Positions 22,723 to 33,200 of a DNA stretch of 64,000 nucleotides are shown here, in pieces (the stretch's first letter is position 1; each line of letters opens with the position of its first letter). Source of the DNA: Ipomoea triloba (taxonomy: Eukaryota; Streptophyta; Magnoliopsida; Solanales; Convolvulaceae); assembly GCF_003576645.1 (NCBI RefSeq), contig NC_044925.1, positions 2,273,710-2,337,709 on the forward strand. Reading direction: 5' to 3'. The translations under genes and the position numbers were made by a program. Under the pieces are notes generated by a model. The model saw only the letters and a program-made list of their open reading frames with translations. It did no database searches and was not told the origin of the DNA.

Positions 22723-23183
22723 TGTTATGAAATATTAATTATAACTGTGATATTAATAAGAAATTGAGAATCTTAAACTAAAGATGAAGAACACTGAAAT
22801 GGAGAAGGAGGAAGAAGCATTTGTATTGATGTTTCTGGGATGGATGATTTACAAGGGAGTGATGGGGTATTTATATTACCCGGAAATGAATAAATAAATA
22901 TATTGTATACTGTAGGTGACCTCATGGCTGACATAGCATTGTTGGATTTGTTAAAGCCTGAAAAGGCTTAGCTGCCCCAATGGTCACCGGATCGAATCCT
23001 GTAGCTCCTAGCTTTTGTCTGCATCTTGAATTAGCTCTTCAACCATTATATACAGCTAAATGTTCTCCAAGCATTCTTCAATAGTTGTAGCAGCAAAATG
23101 GATTGAGTCTTGAGCTTTAAACAATAGGTCCAAGGTTCAAATCATAGCTTGGACATCCACCATTTTCTTTTTATTTCATAACA
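22723..23183 (-). repeat. LTR copy within the duplicated block
   Basis: Identical to 20519-20979 and flanked by the same CTCCT on its left. A single retrotransposon has two LTRs, not three, which supports the artefact reading of the block. Confidence 0.85.
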
Positions 23184-24009
23184 CTCCCCCTTGGATGTCC
23201 AAAGAATGAACACTATATTGCCTCGTTAAAAACCTTGCCAAAGAAAAACCCGATGGGAATAAAAACTTTGAATAAGGGAAAAAGAGTACAATATATGCTC
23301 CCCCTGATAAAGACATTATTGAAGATCAAGTTCGTGTGCTCCTCCTTGTTTCTGAAGACTTTTTAGATGATGCCATACTAATTAATAATGTTCTCCATTG
23401 GCCATCATCTTATTATACTCATGCCTCATTAAAAACCTCGCTAGAAAAACCCTGTGGGAAAAACCTAGCCGAGGGAAAAAGAGTACATGGTATGTTTAAT
23501 TATGTATTACACTGGTTGCCTCATTAAAAACCTTACGCTAAGAAAACCCAGTGGAAAAAAACTTAGCTAAGAGAAAAATAGTACAACCATATCCCCAACA
23601 TAAACTTCAGAGCATAATATTCGTGATTCATTATGCTCCCCCTGAAGATAACATTCTTCAAATCCCTTATTTTAAACTTCAAAATATAGAGGGATTTTGT
23701 GAACAATCATGTTCAACTATCAATGGAGAAAATATATTTCATAATAATTGCGTGACTCTTTTTAGAGCTCACGTGGGTATAATACTGACATTATCATGTC
23801 TAGTCAATTTTCATAATATACCCATAACATTATTCTTATTGTCCACTTATAGAACAATGGTGTAAATTATAGTACAACCAGTTTTTGGGACTTGGCATCA
23901 TGGGATCTAATAATAATAGCCAATACCCAAGTAACCCATTATATATTGGTTTGTCTAAGTAGCCAACCAGAATCATTTATGGGTTAACTGGTGTATAAAT
24001 TTCTTTTCA

Positions 24010-24325
24010 AAGAAATACTCGATCTTTCAAGTCGAGATAATATTAAGCTTTCAGAAATACTCGATCTTTCAAGTCGAGATAATATTAAGCTTTCACATAC
24101 AAGCTTTTCATTTCAAAATCCCCGTTTTAAGCTTTCACATACAAGCTTTTCATTTCAAAATCCCCGTTTTTATACATGAGCTAACATCATTAAGCTCTTT
24201 ATATATTTCATTGATGTTGATACCGCATCAATATTGACTGAAATGTTCATTAGTAACTCTTTTACCGCATCAATATTGACTGAAATGTTCATTAGTAACT
24301 CTTTATTGGACACACAATGGCACAT
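24010..24325. repeat. Three successive local tandem duplications in the retrotransposon interior
   Basis: AGAAATACTCGATCTTTCAAG... (about 43 bp) occurs twice, then a unit around ACAAGCTTTTCATTTCAAAA (about 46 bp) twice, then one around ACCGCATCAATATTGACTG (about 42 bp) twice. A looser pair around CAATGACCCAT and ATGCGGTCATGA follows at 24490-24570. Confidence 0.8.
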
Positions 24326-25695
24326 ATTATTCCTTCTTCACGAGGATAATAACTCCATTTGCAACTCTTTAAAGAGTACATAATGTCACATAATATATTT
24401 ATATTCCTTCTTCAGAAGGGAAAAATACTCAGTCTGTTTCACGTCATATATATAGACCTTAAAATCCATTATGGATTTCCAAATATACTGTCCAATGACC
24501 CATATTTATGCGGTCATGACATTCATCATATATTATCCAATGACCCATCTTATGCGGTCATGATATTCATTAACTGCATATTATTCACTGCCAATGATAT
24601 AATCAGCGAAACTTATTGCCATCCATTTATAACGAGAATATGGAAGAGTATATCAATTATGGGTATCTGTGTAAACCCATGAGCTCCAAGCCTTGCCTTT
24701 TATCACATCATTATTCTCTTTTGTACCAACACCTATTAAACGGTGTGTACACATAATATAGAGAATAGCGAGCTGAGCTATTTGCCTTCCTTAATTGCTC
24801 ATTTTATTTATCAATTAATCAAGGCATTTCTTATGCCTAATTCTGGCCAGATTGAGCAATTATAAAGGCAATTGAGTTGTCGACAACATTTTCATAATTT
24901 TCTCCCATATCCATAATAATTATGGCAATTTCAAAATCAACCAGATGATAAACATTTCCCATCAATATTCAAATCTAGTCGTGTCGCATCCCAGTATTAA
25001 TTATTTGGTGCACCACTGGGTATTTCGTCCTTTGACGAATGTCTCTTTTAGACATCATTGATAGAAATATCAATAGATATATATTTGGCAGGAATAAATA
25101 ATCTACTGAACATTGAGTTCAGTCAATCTAGTATGTGGATTTTTGAAGATCTTTTCATTTTATGAAATTTTCTCGACATTCAAATTTTCAAAAATTATTT
25201 AGGCACAAATCTCCCCCTAATGCCGTGAAAATGATCTTCATGCAGTCAGCGTATCAAATGATCTTTTATCATGGGCTCTAGGTTTTTATACAATACATGG
25301 ATATTTATAATCAACATGTATACCTAGCTTTATTTAATAGCCCGTAGAGATACGCAATGATGTGATAATAAAATAGACTGCATATTAATAAAACACAGAT
25401 TTGGGAAATGTACAATTTTTACCACGTACTAGATGTAAAGGGGAGTATTCATTTTATGCAGTATGTCAGATTTTGATTAAAACAGTAGTATATCAATCTT
25501 TATCTCCCCAATATATAATTTCTATTTAAACATGCTTTATATGGGAGACTACTGTTTGACATATATACGATGTCCAATAATATTACTTCAAATCTGACAT
25601 TTCAATATTTAGCGCAAAGTGACCCAATTGCTCATGTTATAATAATTTGGGTCTTTAAATCGCAACATCTTATATACTCAAGCGTATATGCAATC

Positions 25696-25754
<59 letters not shown>
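25696..25754. repeat. (AT)n microsatellite
   Basis: About 29 AT units within the retrotransposon interior. Confidence 0.95.
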
Positions 25755-25756
<2 letters not shown>

Positions 25757-27389
25757 GATAAAGCAAATACATAATTTAAAAGCAATAATTTAGCAAACCA
25801 AAGTGAAATAAGAAGTAAGGCATATATGATTTCATAAAGTGCCAAAATAGAATTAATCAAAATTAAAGCAATTAAAGTGAAAGTCACTTCACTTTTATAA
25901 TAGGATGCCAGGCTAATCTATTTTCTCAATTTATGAGAAATCATTTTCATAATTATCATCACATATTCAGGATGATATAATTAGCCTTGCCAAATCTTAA
26001 AATCATTTAAATCAGTAAACTTTTAGTTTACAATAAGATTGGCTTCAATGGCATTCATTATAGTGCAATATAAACATGAGGAAAGACAGAGAATTTTCCA
26101 ATACACATTTCTTCCCTGATATTGCCTTTATAATTCAGAGGAATTTATCAATTCTTTTATTTTATAGTCTCAACATGACATTCGTCATTACAAACATTCA
26201 AATTCAATAAATTTCTATGAGACTTTGGAGGGAACAACGCAATACAATAATTTTTAATAAATTTGTTCCTCCAGGCAATAATATATTGGCTCATTCAGAG
26301 CTTTCAATCATTTCGTACTACTAAACATTGTAGTAACAAATTCCTCATTCTTTTCAATGTCAGAAACACTTTGCACTTTTAATCATTGTATGTGTGGTTG
26401 CACACATACGTTTTTCTCATTACTTTCTTGATCCAATCAAGAGTGATGATGTATTCATTTGCTTCTTTGAAGCATATACCCTTCAAGGTTAGACATCACA
26501 TGATTTATCATGGATCACATCCAATTTTCTCCATATGGTATTTAATTTTGGAGATAGCATATGCCAAACAAGCATCATTATACAATTTTATCCCATGATT
26601 TTGATAAACATATCAAAATACCTTTCATTTATAACATATGGGATAAACTTTATGGTCGTTAGCACAATATTTATTATGCCAAATTTTATTTCATGATGAT
26701 TCGCATGGCCATAGCATAAGAGAGCAAGTTGTGACACAAAATTAATTGTCCCATAATATTCATAGCATTTACCATATAAAATGCTTGTCACAATATTTCA
26801 TATTTCAAATGCTCTCAAAATTTAATCATCAATTAGATGCAAGGGTCATATTCTCATTATGCCATAATGATAGTTTTAGGAAATATTACCAATTCCTTAT
26901 ATGATTAGATAACTACTATCATATGAATATAAATGGCATGACGGCATGAATAATATTTTATCATATTTAAAATTAGAAAAAGCAAATCAGATCGGAGTAT
27001 GGTCAAGATTTCCCATATAAACCCAAAGATCGGCGTGTTCAATCCTACACTGAATTCCTTCTTCTTTTTCCCTAAAAACACGGTCAAAAACTCTCCTCTT
27101 TTGTATTTGTCTTTACTCGAAACAAGACCATAGCATTGCACATGAAGACATACACATAGGACAAATTCTCACAAGGCTCAAGAATTCCCCATTTATTATT
27201 ATTATTCTTCTTTTACTATTTGTCTTTCCAATTATTCCTCCACATTTAATAATAATAATAATAACAATACTTAGCTTCAATTCACGTGGCCACCATCAAC
27301 CCATTATAATTTTAAAAACCCATTTGGCCATTTGCTATGAAACTTTATCAGATTTTAAGACTACATGTTTTCTTGAGCATTGTAATTTA

Positions 27390-28045
27390 TTGTCCTCATG
27401 CTTGATATGTCCTCGGCTGCAATTCTTTTAACCTTAATATATACGGAGTAATATGTAATAGTAGAGAGAGGAGGAAACCAGCAAACCATATTCCAGTACA
27501 TCCATACACCGTGCAGAGACAGAGATTCCAACACGGCAACAGAAGAACACTGGATTCCCTCTGGCCGGCGGTGGCGTGCGTCGGGGTGATACTGGCCGGC
27601 TTTGGAGTTGGCGTTGGCCTGGTTAGTTCGCAGGCAGCTCGCCGGAGTTTGGTCATTGGCGAAGTTGGAGCAGCTAGGTGGTGGTATTGTCGATCCGCCG
27701 ATCGACGAACCACGACCTACCGCCTGTCACTGCGGTAGGCAGCCGACGGTGGTGACATCTCTGGTCTCATCTCGCAAGTTTGACGGAGGTGGTGCAGCTG
27801 GTGGAGTTAAGGTACGTAGCGTAGGGGATGGACTGGGCCACGGTTTACTGAGCTGTATAGACTTTGCCGTCCCGGCAAAACAAAGCGTGTGCCTGGTTTG
27901 TCGCGCATAGAGCCATGGATCCGATTGGTGAGCTATGGCGCTGAGGTCTTCGTCCAAACGGACGGTAATCACGGTATAGACATAGCAAAGTGCGTGAGAG
28001 AATATGGTGGCTTAGGAGGTGCATAGAAGAGATGGCTAAAGAGCA
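27390..28045 (-). other. GC-rich 5' leader of the LARD-like element
   Basis: The 650 bp next to the primer site are much richer in GC than the rest of the element and hold overlapping short frames on both strands. None resembles gag. It may be a packaging/dimerisation leader; that is inference from position only. Confidence 0.4.
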
Positions 28046-28046
28046 A

Positions 28047-28061
28047 CTCGTGCTGATAACG
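28047..28061 (-). other. Putative primer binding site
   Basis: On the minus strand CGTTATCAGCACGAG directly follows the end of the 5' LTR. It does not begin with TGG, so it would not pair with a tRNA 3' end. The core CAGCACG is complementary to the anticodon-arm side of plant initiator tRNA-Met, as in copia elements primed by a half tRNA. Confidence 0.4.
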
Positions 28062-28513
28062 TGTTATGAAATATTAATTATAACTGTGATATTAATAAGA
28101 AATTGAGAATCTTAAACTAAAGATGAAGAACACTGAAATGGAGAAGGAGGAAGAAGCATTTGTATTGATGTTTCTGGGATGGATGATTTACAAGGGAGTG
28201 ATGGGGTATTTATATTACCCGGAAATGAATAAATAAATATATTGTATACTGTAGGTGACCTCATGGCTGACATAGCATTGCTGGATTTGTTAAAGCCTGA
28301 AAAGGCTTAGCTGCCCCAATGGTCACCGGATCGACTCCTAGCTTTTGTCTGCATCTTGAATTAGCTCTTCAACCATTATATACAGCTAAATGTTCTCCAA
28401 GCATTCTTCAATAGTTGTAGCAGCAAAATGGATTGAGTCTTGAGCTTTAAACAATAGGTCCAAGGTTCAAATCATAGCTTGGACATCCACCATTTTCTTT
28501 TTATTTCATAACA
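28062..28513 (-). repeat. 5' LTR of the LARD-like element (452 bp)
   Basis: Same ends as the 3' LTR and 9 bp shorter because AATCCTGTAG-type sequence is missing near 28335. The flanking CTCCT lies at 28514-28518. Confidence 0.85.
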
Positions 28514-28518
28514 CTCCT

Positions 28519-29550
28519 AAATTTTTTCCTCGCATATTTCTGCACCTGATGAGGCCCAATCATTGGGTGATTATGAATATGTTAACTAACCACTAATTAA
28601 AAATAAATTTAAACTAATCAAATGATGTCAAGTCTGTAGGGAAAATAAATTAGGGGTATATAGTATTACTCAAGAAAAAAAAATAATGACAATTTTTAAA
28701 GTCATGCATCGTTAATGAAAATGCCATTAAACTCGTGAGGTCAAAAGTAAAATTAACTCAAAAGTATTAAAGTTTTGAAAGTGAAAATTTAATGAAAATG
28801 CCATTTTAACTTGAAAGTGAAAATTTAATGATTGACGATGAGATGCATTTAAACATTATAATAATTACTAGTATCAATTTAATTAAATCTATTATAATGA
28901 AATCATTTAAGAAAAAAAAATTATATTAGTAGTCTCCTAGTCAGGTCAACCATATTACAGTTGCTGAATAAAGAAATGAACCATTTTCCCCCATGATTCT
29001 TGCTTAGAACCAAACGACAAAATTAAGGTTTATCTATCTAATCGGATCGGATCGGATCGGAGGAAGAAATGATAAATAAGTAAGGTATAAAGAAATAGCT
29101 AAAATGGTTGTAATTAAATTATATTATCAACAACTGTACTCAGATCGAGGTCACCTAAGAATCTACAACCATGTAAGACAGAAGTTGTTTTATTGTTTTG
29201 TTAAGGAACTGTGATGAACGAAGATAATTTATTCTGATCCATGGGAGAAATTAGAAATTTGCTAATTTTGGAAATTTTAGTGATGTGACTAATTAAATTC
29301 GTGAATAGAAAAAATTAATATCAGCTAAAGTTCTCCGAGTGTAGCGTCACTGTCACGTTTAGTGCTAAACTTTGAATTTATCAACTTTCAAATTTAATTA
29401 GTTGTACTTTCTACTAGTTTAAGTAAGAACAAAGTTAGAACCAGTGTCCAAGACTGTTTAAAAAATTTGAATGTGTGAAAGACTATAATGATTAACTTGA
29501 AAGTTAAAGGATTATAGGGCAAAGTATTATAAACCCTGATCCAAAAATAA
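28519..29550. other. Intergenic, nothing recognised
   Basis: AT-rich. A small run of ATCGG units (29038-29061) is the only local structure. Confidence 0.5.
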
Positions 29551-29554
29551 CATT

Positions 29555-29780
29555 TAGATTTTGTATCTGTAGTTGACACATTTTGTACATACAGCTGACA
29601 ATTTCTGTACTTGGGGGTATTATATTATGTTTCTGCAATTATCAAGTTATTTGTTTACATGTACAATAACTGTTAATTATAAGTACAGAATGTGTAAACT
29701 GAAGGTACAAAATTTTTGTATCAAAGGTCACAATACAATATGAATCATGATCTATGGTATAACAATTGGATTATAGGGGT
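29555..29780. repeat. Degenerate short-unit array (TGTACATACAGCTGACA type)
   Basis: Imperfect units of the type TTTTGTACATACAGCTGAC, TTTCTGTACTTGGGGG and TACAGAATGTGTAAACTG are followed by GAATCATGATCTATGGTATAACAA, a worn match to the module at 9793. The style is like the GTACAAAATTTTACAGCACA array at 19715-20030. Confidence 0.4.
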
Positions 29781-29849
29781 TAAATTTGAAAGAAGACTAA
29801 GAACGTGTAATTTAAGAGAATATACTATAGTGTGTAGGTAAAAACTTGA

Positions 29850-30216
29850 AAAGGAATGGTCCCAAGACCACATATAAGACTCAAGAAAAAAGCATATATT
29901 ATTAAATGTAAAGGAAAGGAATTGCTTTGCAATATAAATGAACGGACTAAAGTGCAGCCTCGACTCTGGAGGTTCAAAAGTTTACATAGATCAGCCAGAG
30001 GTCGGCACACTTGAACTGAACTCATATGTTTACAACATTGGACTACAAGGATGAAGATGAAATAACCTCAGCAGCATAAAAACAAACAATCCTACAAATA
30101 TAATTACAAAGAACTGGTTATTCCCATGTGTATTACATAGGCTCACCTAACTCTCGACGCTAAAGCTACACGGAGGCTCTGTGGAGAATTGAAAGGATCA
30201 TGCCGGAAGAAGATTT
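29850..30216 (-). other. Likely 3' UTR of the SCAR gene
   Basis: About 300 bp past the SCAR stop are less AT-rich than the intergenic DNA further left, as expected for a transcribed trailer. The poly-A site is not placed. Confidence 0.4.
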
Positions 30217-33200
30217 TTAAGTATCACTCCAATTATCATCTTCTCCGTCACTTCCAACAACCTGGATAGAGAATGATTAAAAATTAAAGGAGTTCGCTTT
30301 TAAAAAAGGTTGTATTTCCTAAGAAGGAAGAGTTCTGGCATTTGCTTTTCTTTAATGAGAGATCCATGGGGGAAATGGGGTCTCGGGTGTGAGAAAGAAG
30401 TTGATACCTGACGGATTGCGTTTGCCTTCTCCAGAATTGCATTCACACTTGTTGGAAGCCCAGTTGCTTGGGTTGGTTTTGCGGTAACCGTTGGTCTGAG
30501 ATTGAATGACTGAAACCACTCAACATAGGTAGCAAACAAAGATCAGTGATGCTTCAAATTGCATTCAAAGTCAACAACATACACAGTTTTGAACTATGTA
30601 CATCTAATTATAAGTTATAACTAATCCAGAACCTGGTTTACTTTCAAAATCCTAAGTTAAAATAAATAAATACAGTATGACTATATGAGTATATAACTGC
30701 TCACCTTTGTTCTGATCTGGTGTAGGAAGTCTTCCTTCTCTTCCATTTCCTTTCCATTTGCAGGCAGGGAGGCTACTCTTTGCACATCAATCTGTTGCAA
30801 GTCCAATCTCTGCATATATAAAACACAGATATGATTCTTATCCAATACATCTATGTACTATTCTAGTTGTAGTAATGCAAGGCAATTAAGCGTTGTAAAA
30901 CAACCTTGCTTTTCAATCCAAATGCAGGCTCAATAACTTGATCCTGATTAAGCGGGGCAGGCTTAGGTTGATGCAAGAATGTAGCTGCCTGAAGTTTCGT
31001 ATCAACTGTGTAATTAAGGCCTTTAGGTAAAGAACCTTCCCTACCATCTGTCGTATCAGAAAGTGATCTCATAGGCTGCCATCTCTGTGGTGGGACGGAT
31101 GGAGGTGGTGGCGTAGGTTCCTTTGGGGAATGTCGTTCTAGAAGAGATGTTGAGGTGGAACAATTTCCTGATTCTTGCTTGACTGGAGGTCTAAGTGTAT
31201 CCAGAATAGGGAGGTCATAAAAATAAGCAGATGGTGATCGTTCAAAGCCATGTTCGGAAAATGGTATTTGACCTCCAACACTATCATATAGTTCCTCCTG
31301 GGTGGTTAGCCTATTATCAAATGATGTTGAAGTAGACTCTGTTAATGAGATTCTCCGTAAAGCATCATATACTTCATGGTCCTTTGTACTGGAAGATTCA
31401 CCAGATTCCCACTGCTCAGAGTTTGATTCTGACTGATGACTGAGACAATCATCCGATGCGTAGGGAGATGATCTGCAAAATGTGTCATTATCGGAGTCTG
31501 AACTCATGTCATGCAAGGGAATATCGGCATCAGGTACCAGCTGGAAGGATGGAAACATATCACTTCCACTTTCTTGCCTTGTGCCCCTATCAGGAAATCT
31601 GAGTTTCAACTTATGAGTCTCAAAGCCATCTACAGGCTGGAAAGATATTTTCATATGCCCAAGGGGTGGTGACCAAGAGGGTGACATAATTGGAGAGCCA
31701 GTTCCATAAAGATCAGTGGTCTTCTGAGAGAATGTTCTAGCTGTAACATTTTCACAGTGATTCTTCTGTTCTGAAAGCCCAGAAGTCATGGAGCTGGCAG
31801 AATTGGAGTTGTTCTCCCAACCAAGTGATAATTTCCGCTGAAAACCATTTACAAGCAATCTATTTCCAAGTGAAAGTATCCTAGATGAATTATTAACATT
31901 CTCTTGGCCTGTGCTAGTACGTAGGGAATCAGGAGCAACTGGTAGCACAGTTCCGGATGGCACTGTATCAGATTCATTAAAATGACTATCTGGGGGACTG
32001 TTTATGCTGTTTTGATGACATGAGTGATTTGATTTCTCTACTCTGGCATCTAAATCAACTGATGAATATCTTGAGGATGTTTTCGTAACAAAGACACCAC
32101 CATCTTGATTATCATGGTACCTCATAGAGTGTTGACTCTCTTCCCTATTTTTGCGGCCATTCTCTGTCACACATGTTCTGGCATGCTTTTCATCCACAGG
32201 ATCAGTATTTTGTCTTGGAGTGCCAATTGTATCATCTTGAGTGGTTGTAGAAACTTGACTAACAGCTTTTAATACACTGTCCGGAGGTTTTGAGGGCTGA
32301 AGTCCTAGCAAGCCACCATTTGTCCAAAACTTTACTGACGGGACACCAGAAGGTTCAGGGGGAGGTTTTGGAGGCTCAGGGCATGTGACCTTATTGATCA
32401 CTCCTGCACCATTCTCCCTAGAGACTGAGGATGACAACTTACTAACTGATTCTACATCTGTCGAATCAAGAACATCACCATTTTCATTTAAATTACCATG
32501 TGCAAGAACCGGTTCTACAGTTCCTTTAGATACCTGTGGAGACTCTAAGTGGGCATTACATTCTGAGGTGTTCAAGTGGAAAGTATCTTCACATGTTACC
32601 TTGTCCAAGGTAAAGCAAGCTGCAGAATCATGATCACTGGGCACTGCACTAGAGTAATCCCCAAAAATATCTTTTCCAGCAGGAATTTCACCAGCTTCAG
32701 ATGTCAAATTAGGCAAGGGGCTGTTAGCATACTTAGCTATGACTTCAGGGATAGCATCCTCTACTACCTTGGTCTTCAAAACAGAGTCTAGATCCAACTG
32801 TTTTTTTGTTTGACAATCTAAATCACTTTCAGATTCAGACTCAATGGTGTTAAGTGCATCCACAAAATTGTCAGTTTCACTGTCAATGTCATCAAATGGG
32901 GCATCATCATAGTTTGACATTTGCATTCTTTTATTTTCCAACAGCCAAACTATTTGCCCTACAGTGCCACGAGTAACAGCTGCTGTTATCTGAGCATCTG
33001 TACCTACATTTGCAGAATGTGTTTCTAAATTTTCATTGTCATTACACTTCTGATGGATAATTTCCAATATGTCCATCTCTCTATCCGAAGTACTGCAAGA
33101 CGGAATGGGACAAGTTTGTTTCTGAGAGAAATCACTTCCAATTTCATCAGATACAACCCAACTCTTTTCATCTGGGGAAGCAAAATCAACAGAACCTTTC

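Larger units (their letters stand above)
21852..24054. repeat. Copy 2 of the 2203-bp direct duplication
   Basis: Starts directly after the N with AAAAGTGTTAATTATTTTTG and follows copy 1 base for base as far as I compared. Its right end runs on into the unique interior of the retrotransposon, so this copy carries the true right-hand context while copy 1 carries the true left-hand context. Confidence 0.9.
20519..28513 (-). mobile_element. Non-coding LTR retrotransposon (LARD-like, probably copia-derived)
   Basis: LTRs lie at 20519-20979 and 28062-28513, flanked by the perfect 5-bp duplication CTCCT (20514-20518 and 28514-28518). On the minus strand the LTR begins TGTTATGAAATA and ends TATTTCATAACA. 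A polypurine tract (CCAAGGGGGAG, 20980-20990) abuts the 3' LTR. A putative primer site (CGTTATCAGCACGAG, 28047-28061) follows the 5' LTR. The interior near the polypurine tract has repeated blocks such as AAGGTTTTTAACGAGGCA, as in many plant copia 3' untranslated regions. I found no gag, integrase, RT or RNase H frame. The element contains the duplicated 2.2-kb block with an extra LTR at 22723-23183. If that is an artefact its real length is about 5.8 kb. Confidence 0.85.

Noticed and set aside
27396..27972. Several overlapping frames in the GC-rich leader of the LARD-like element
   Set aside because: Both strands open at similar length; no gag-like zinc knuckle or other motif seen.
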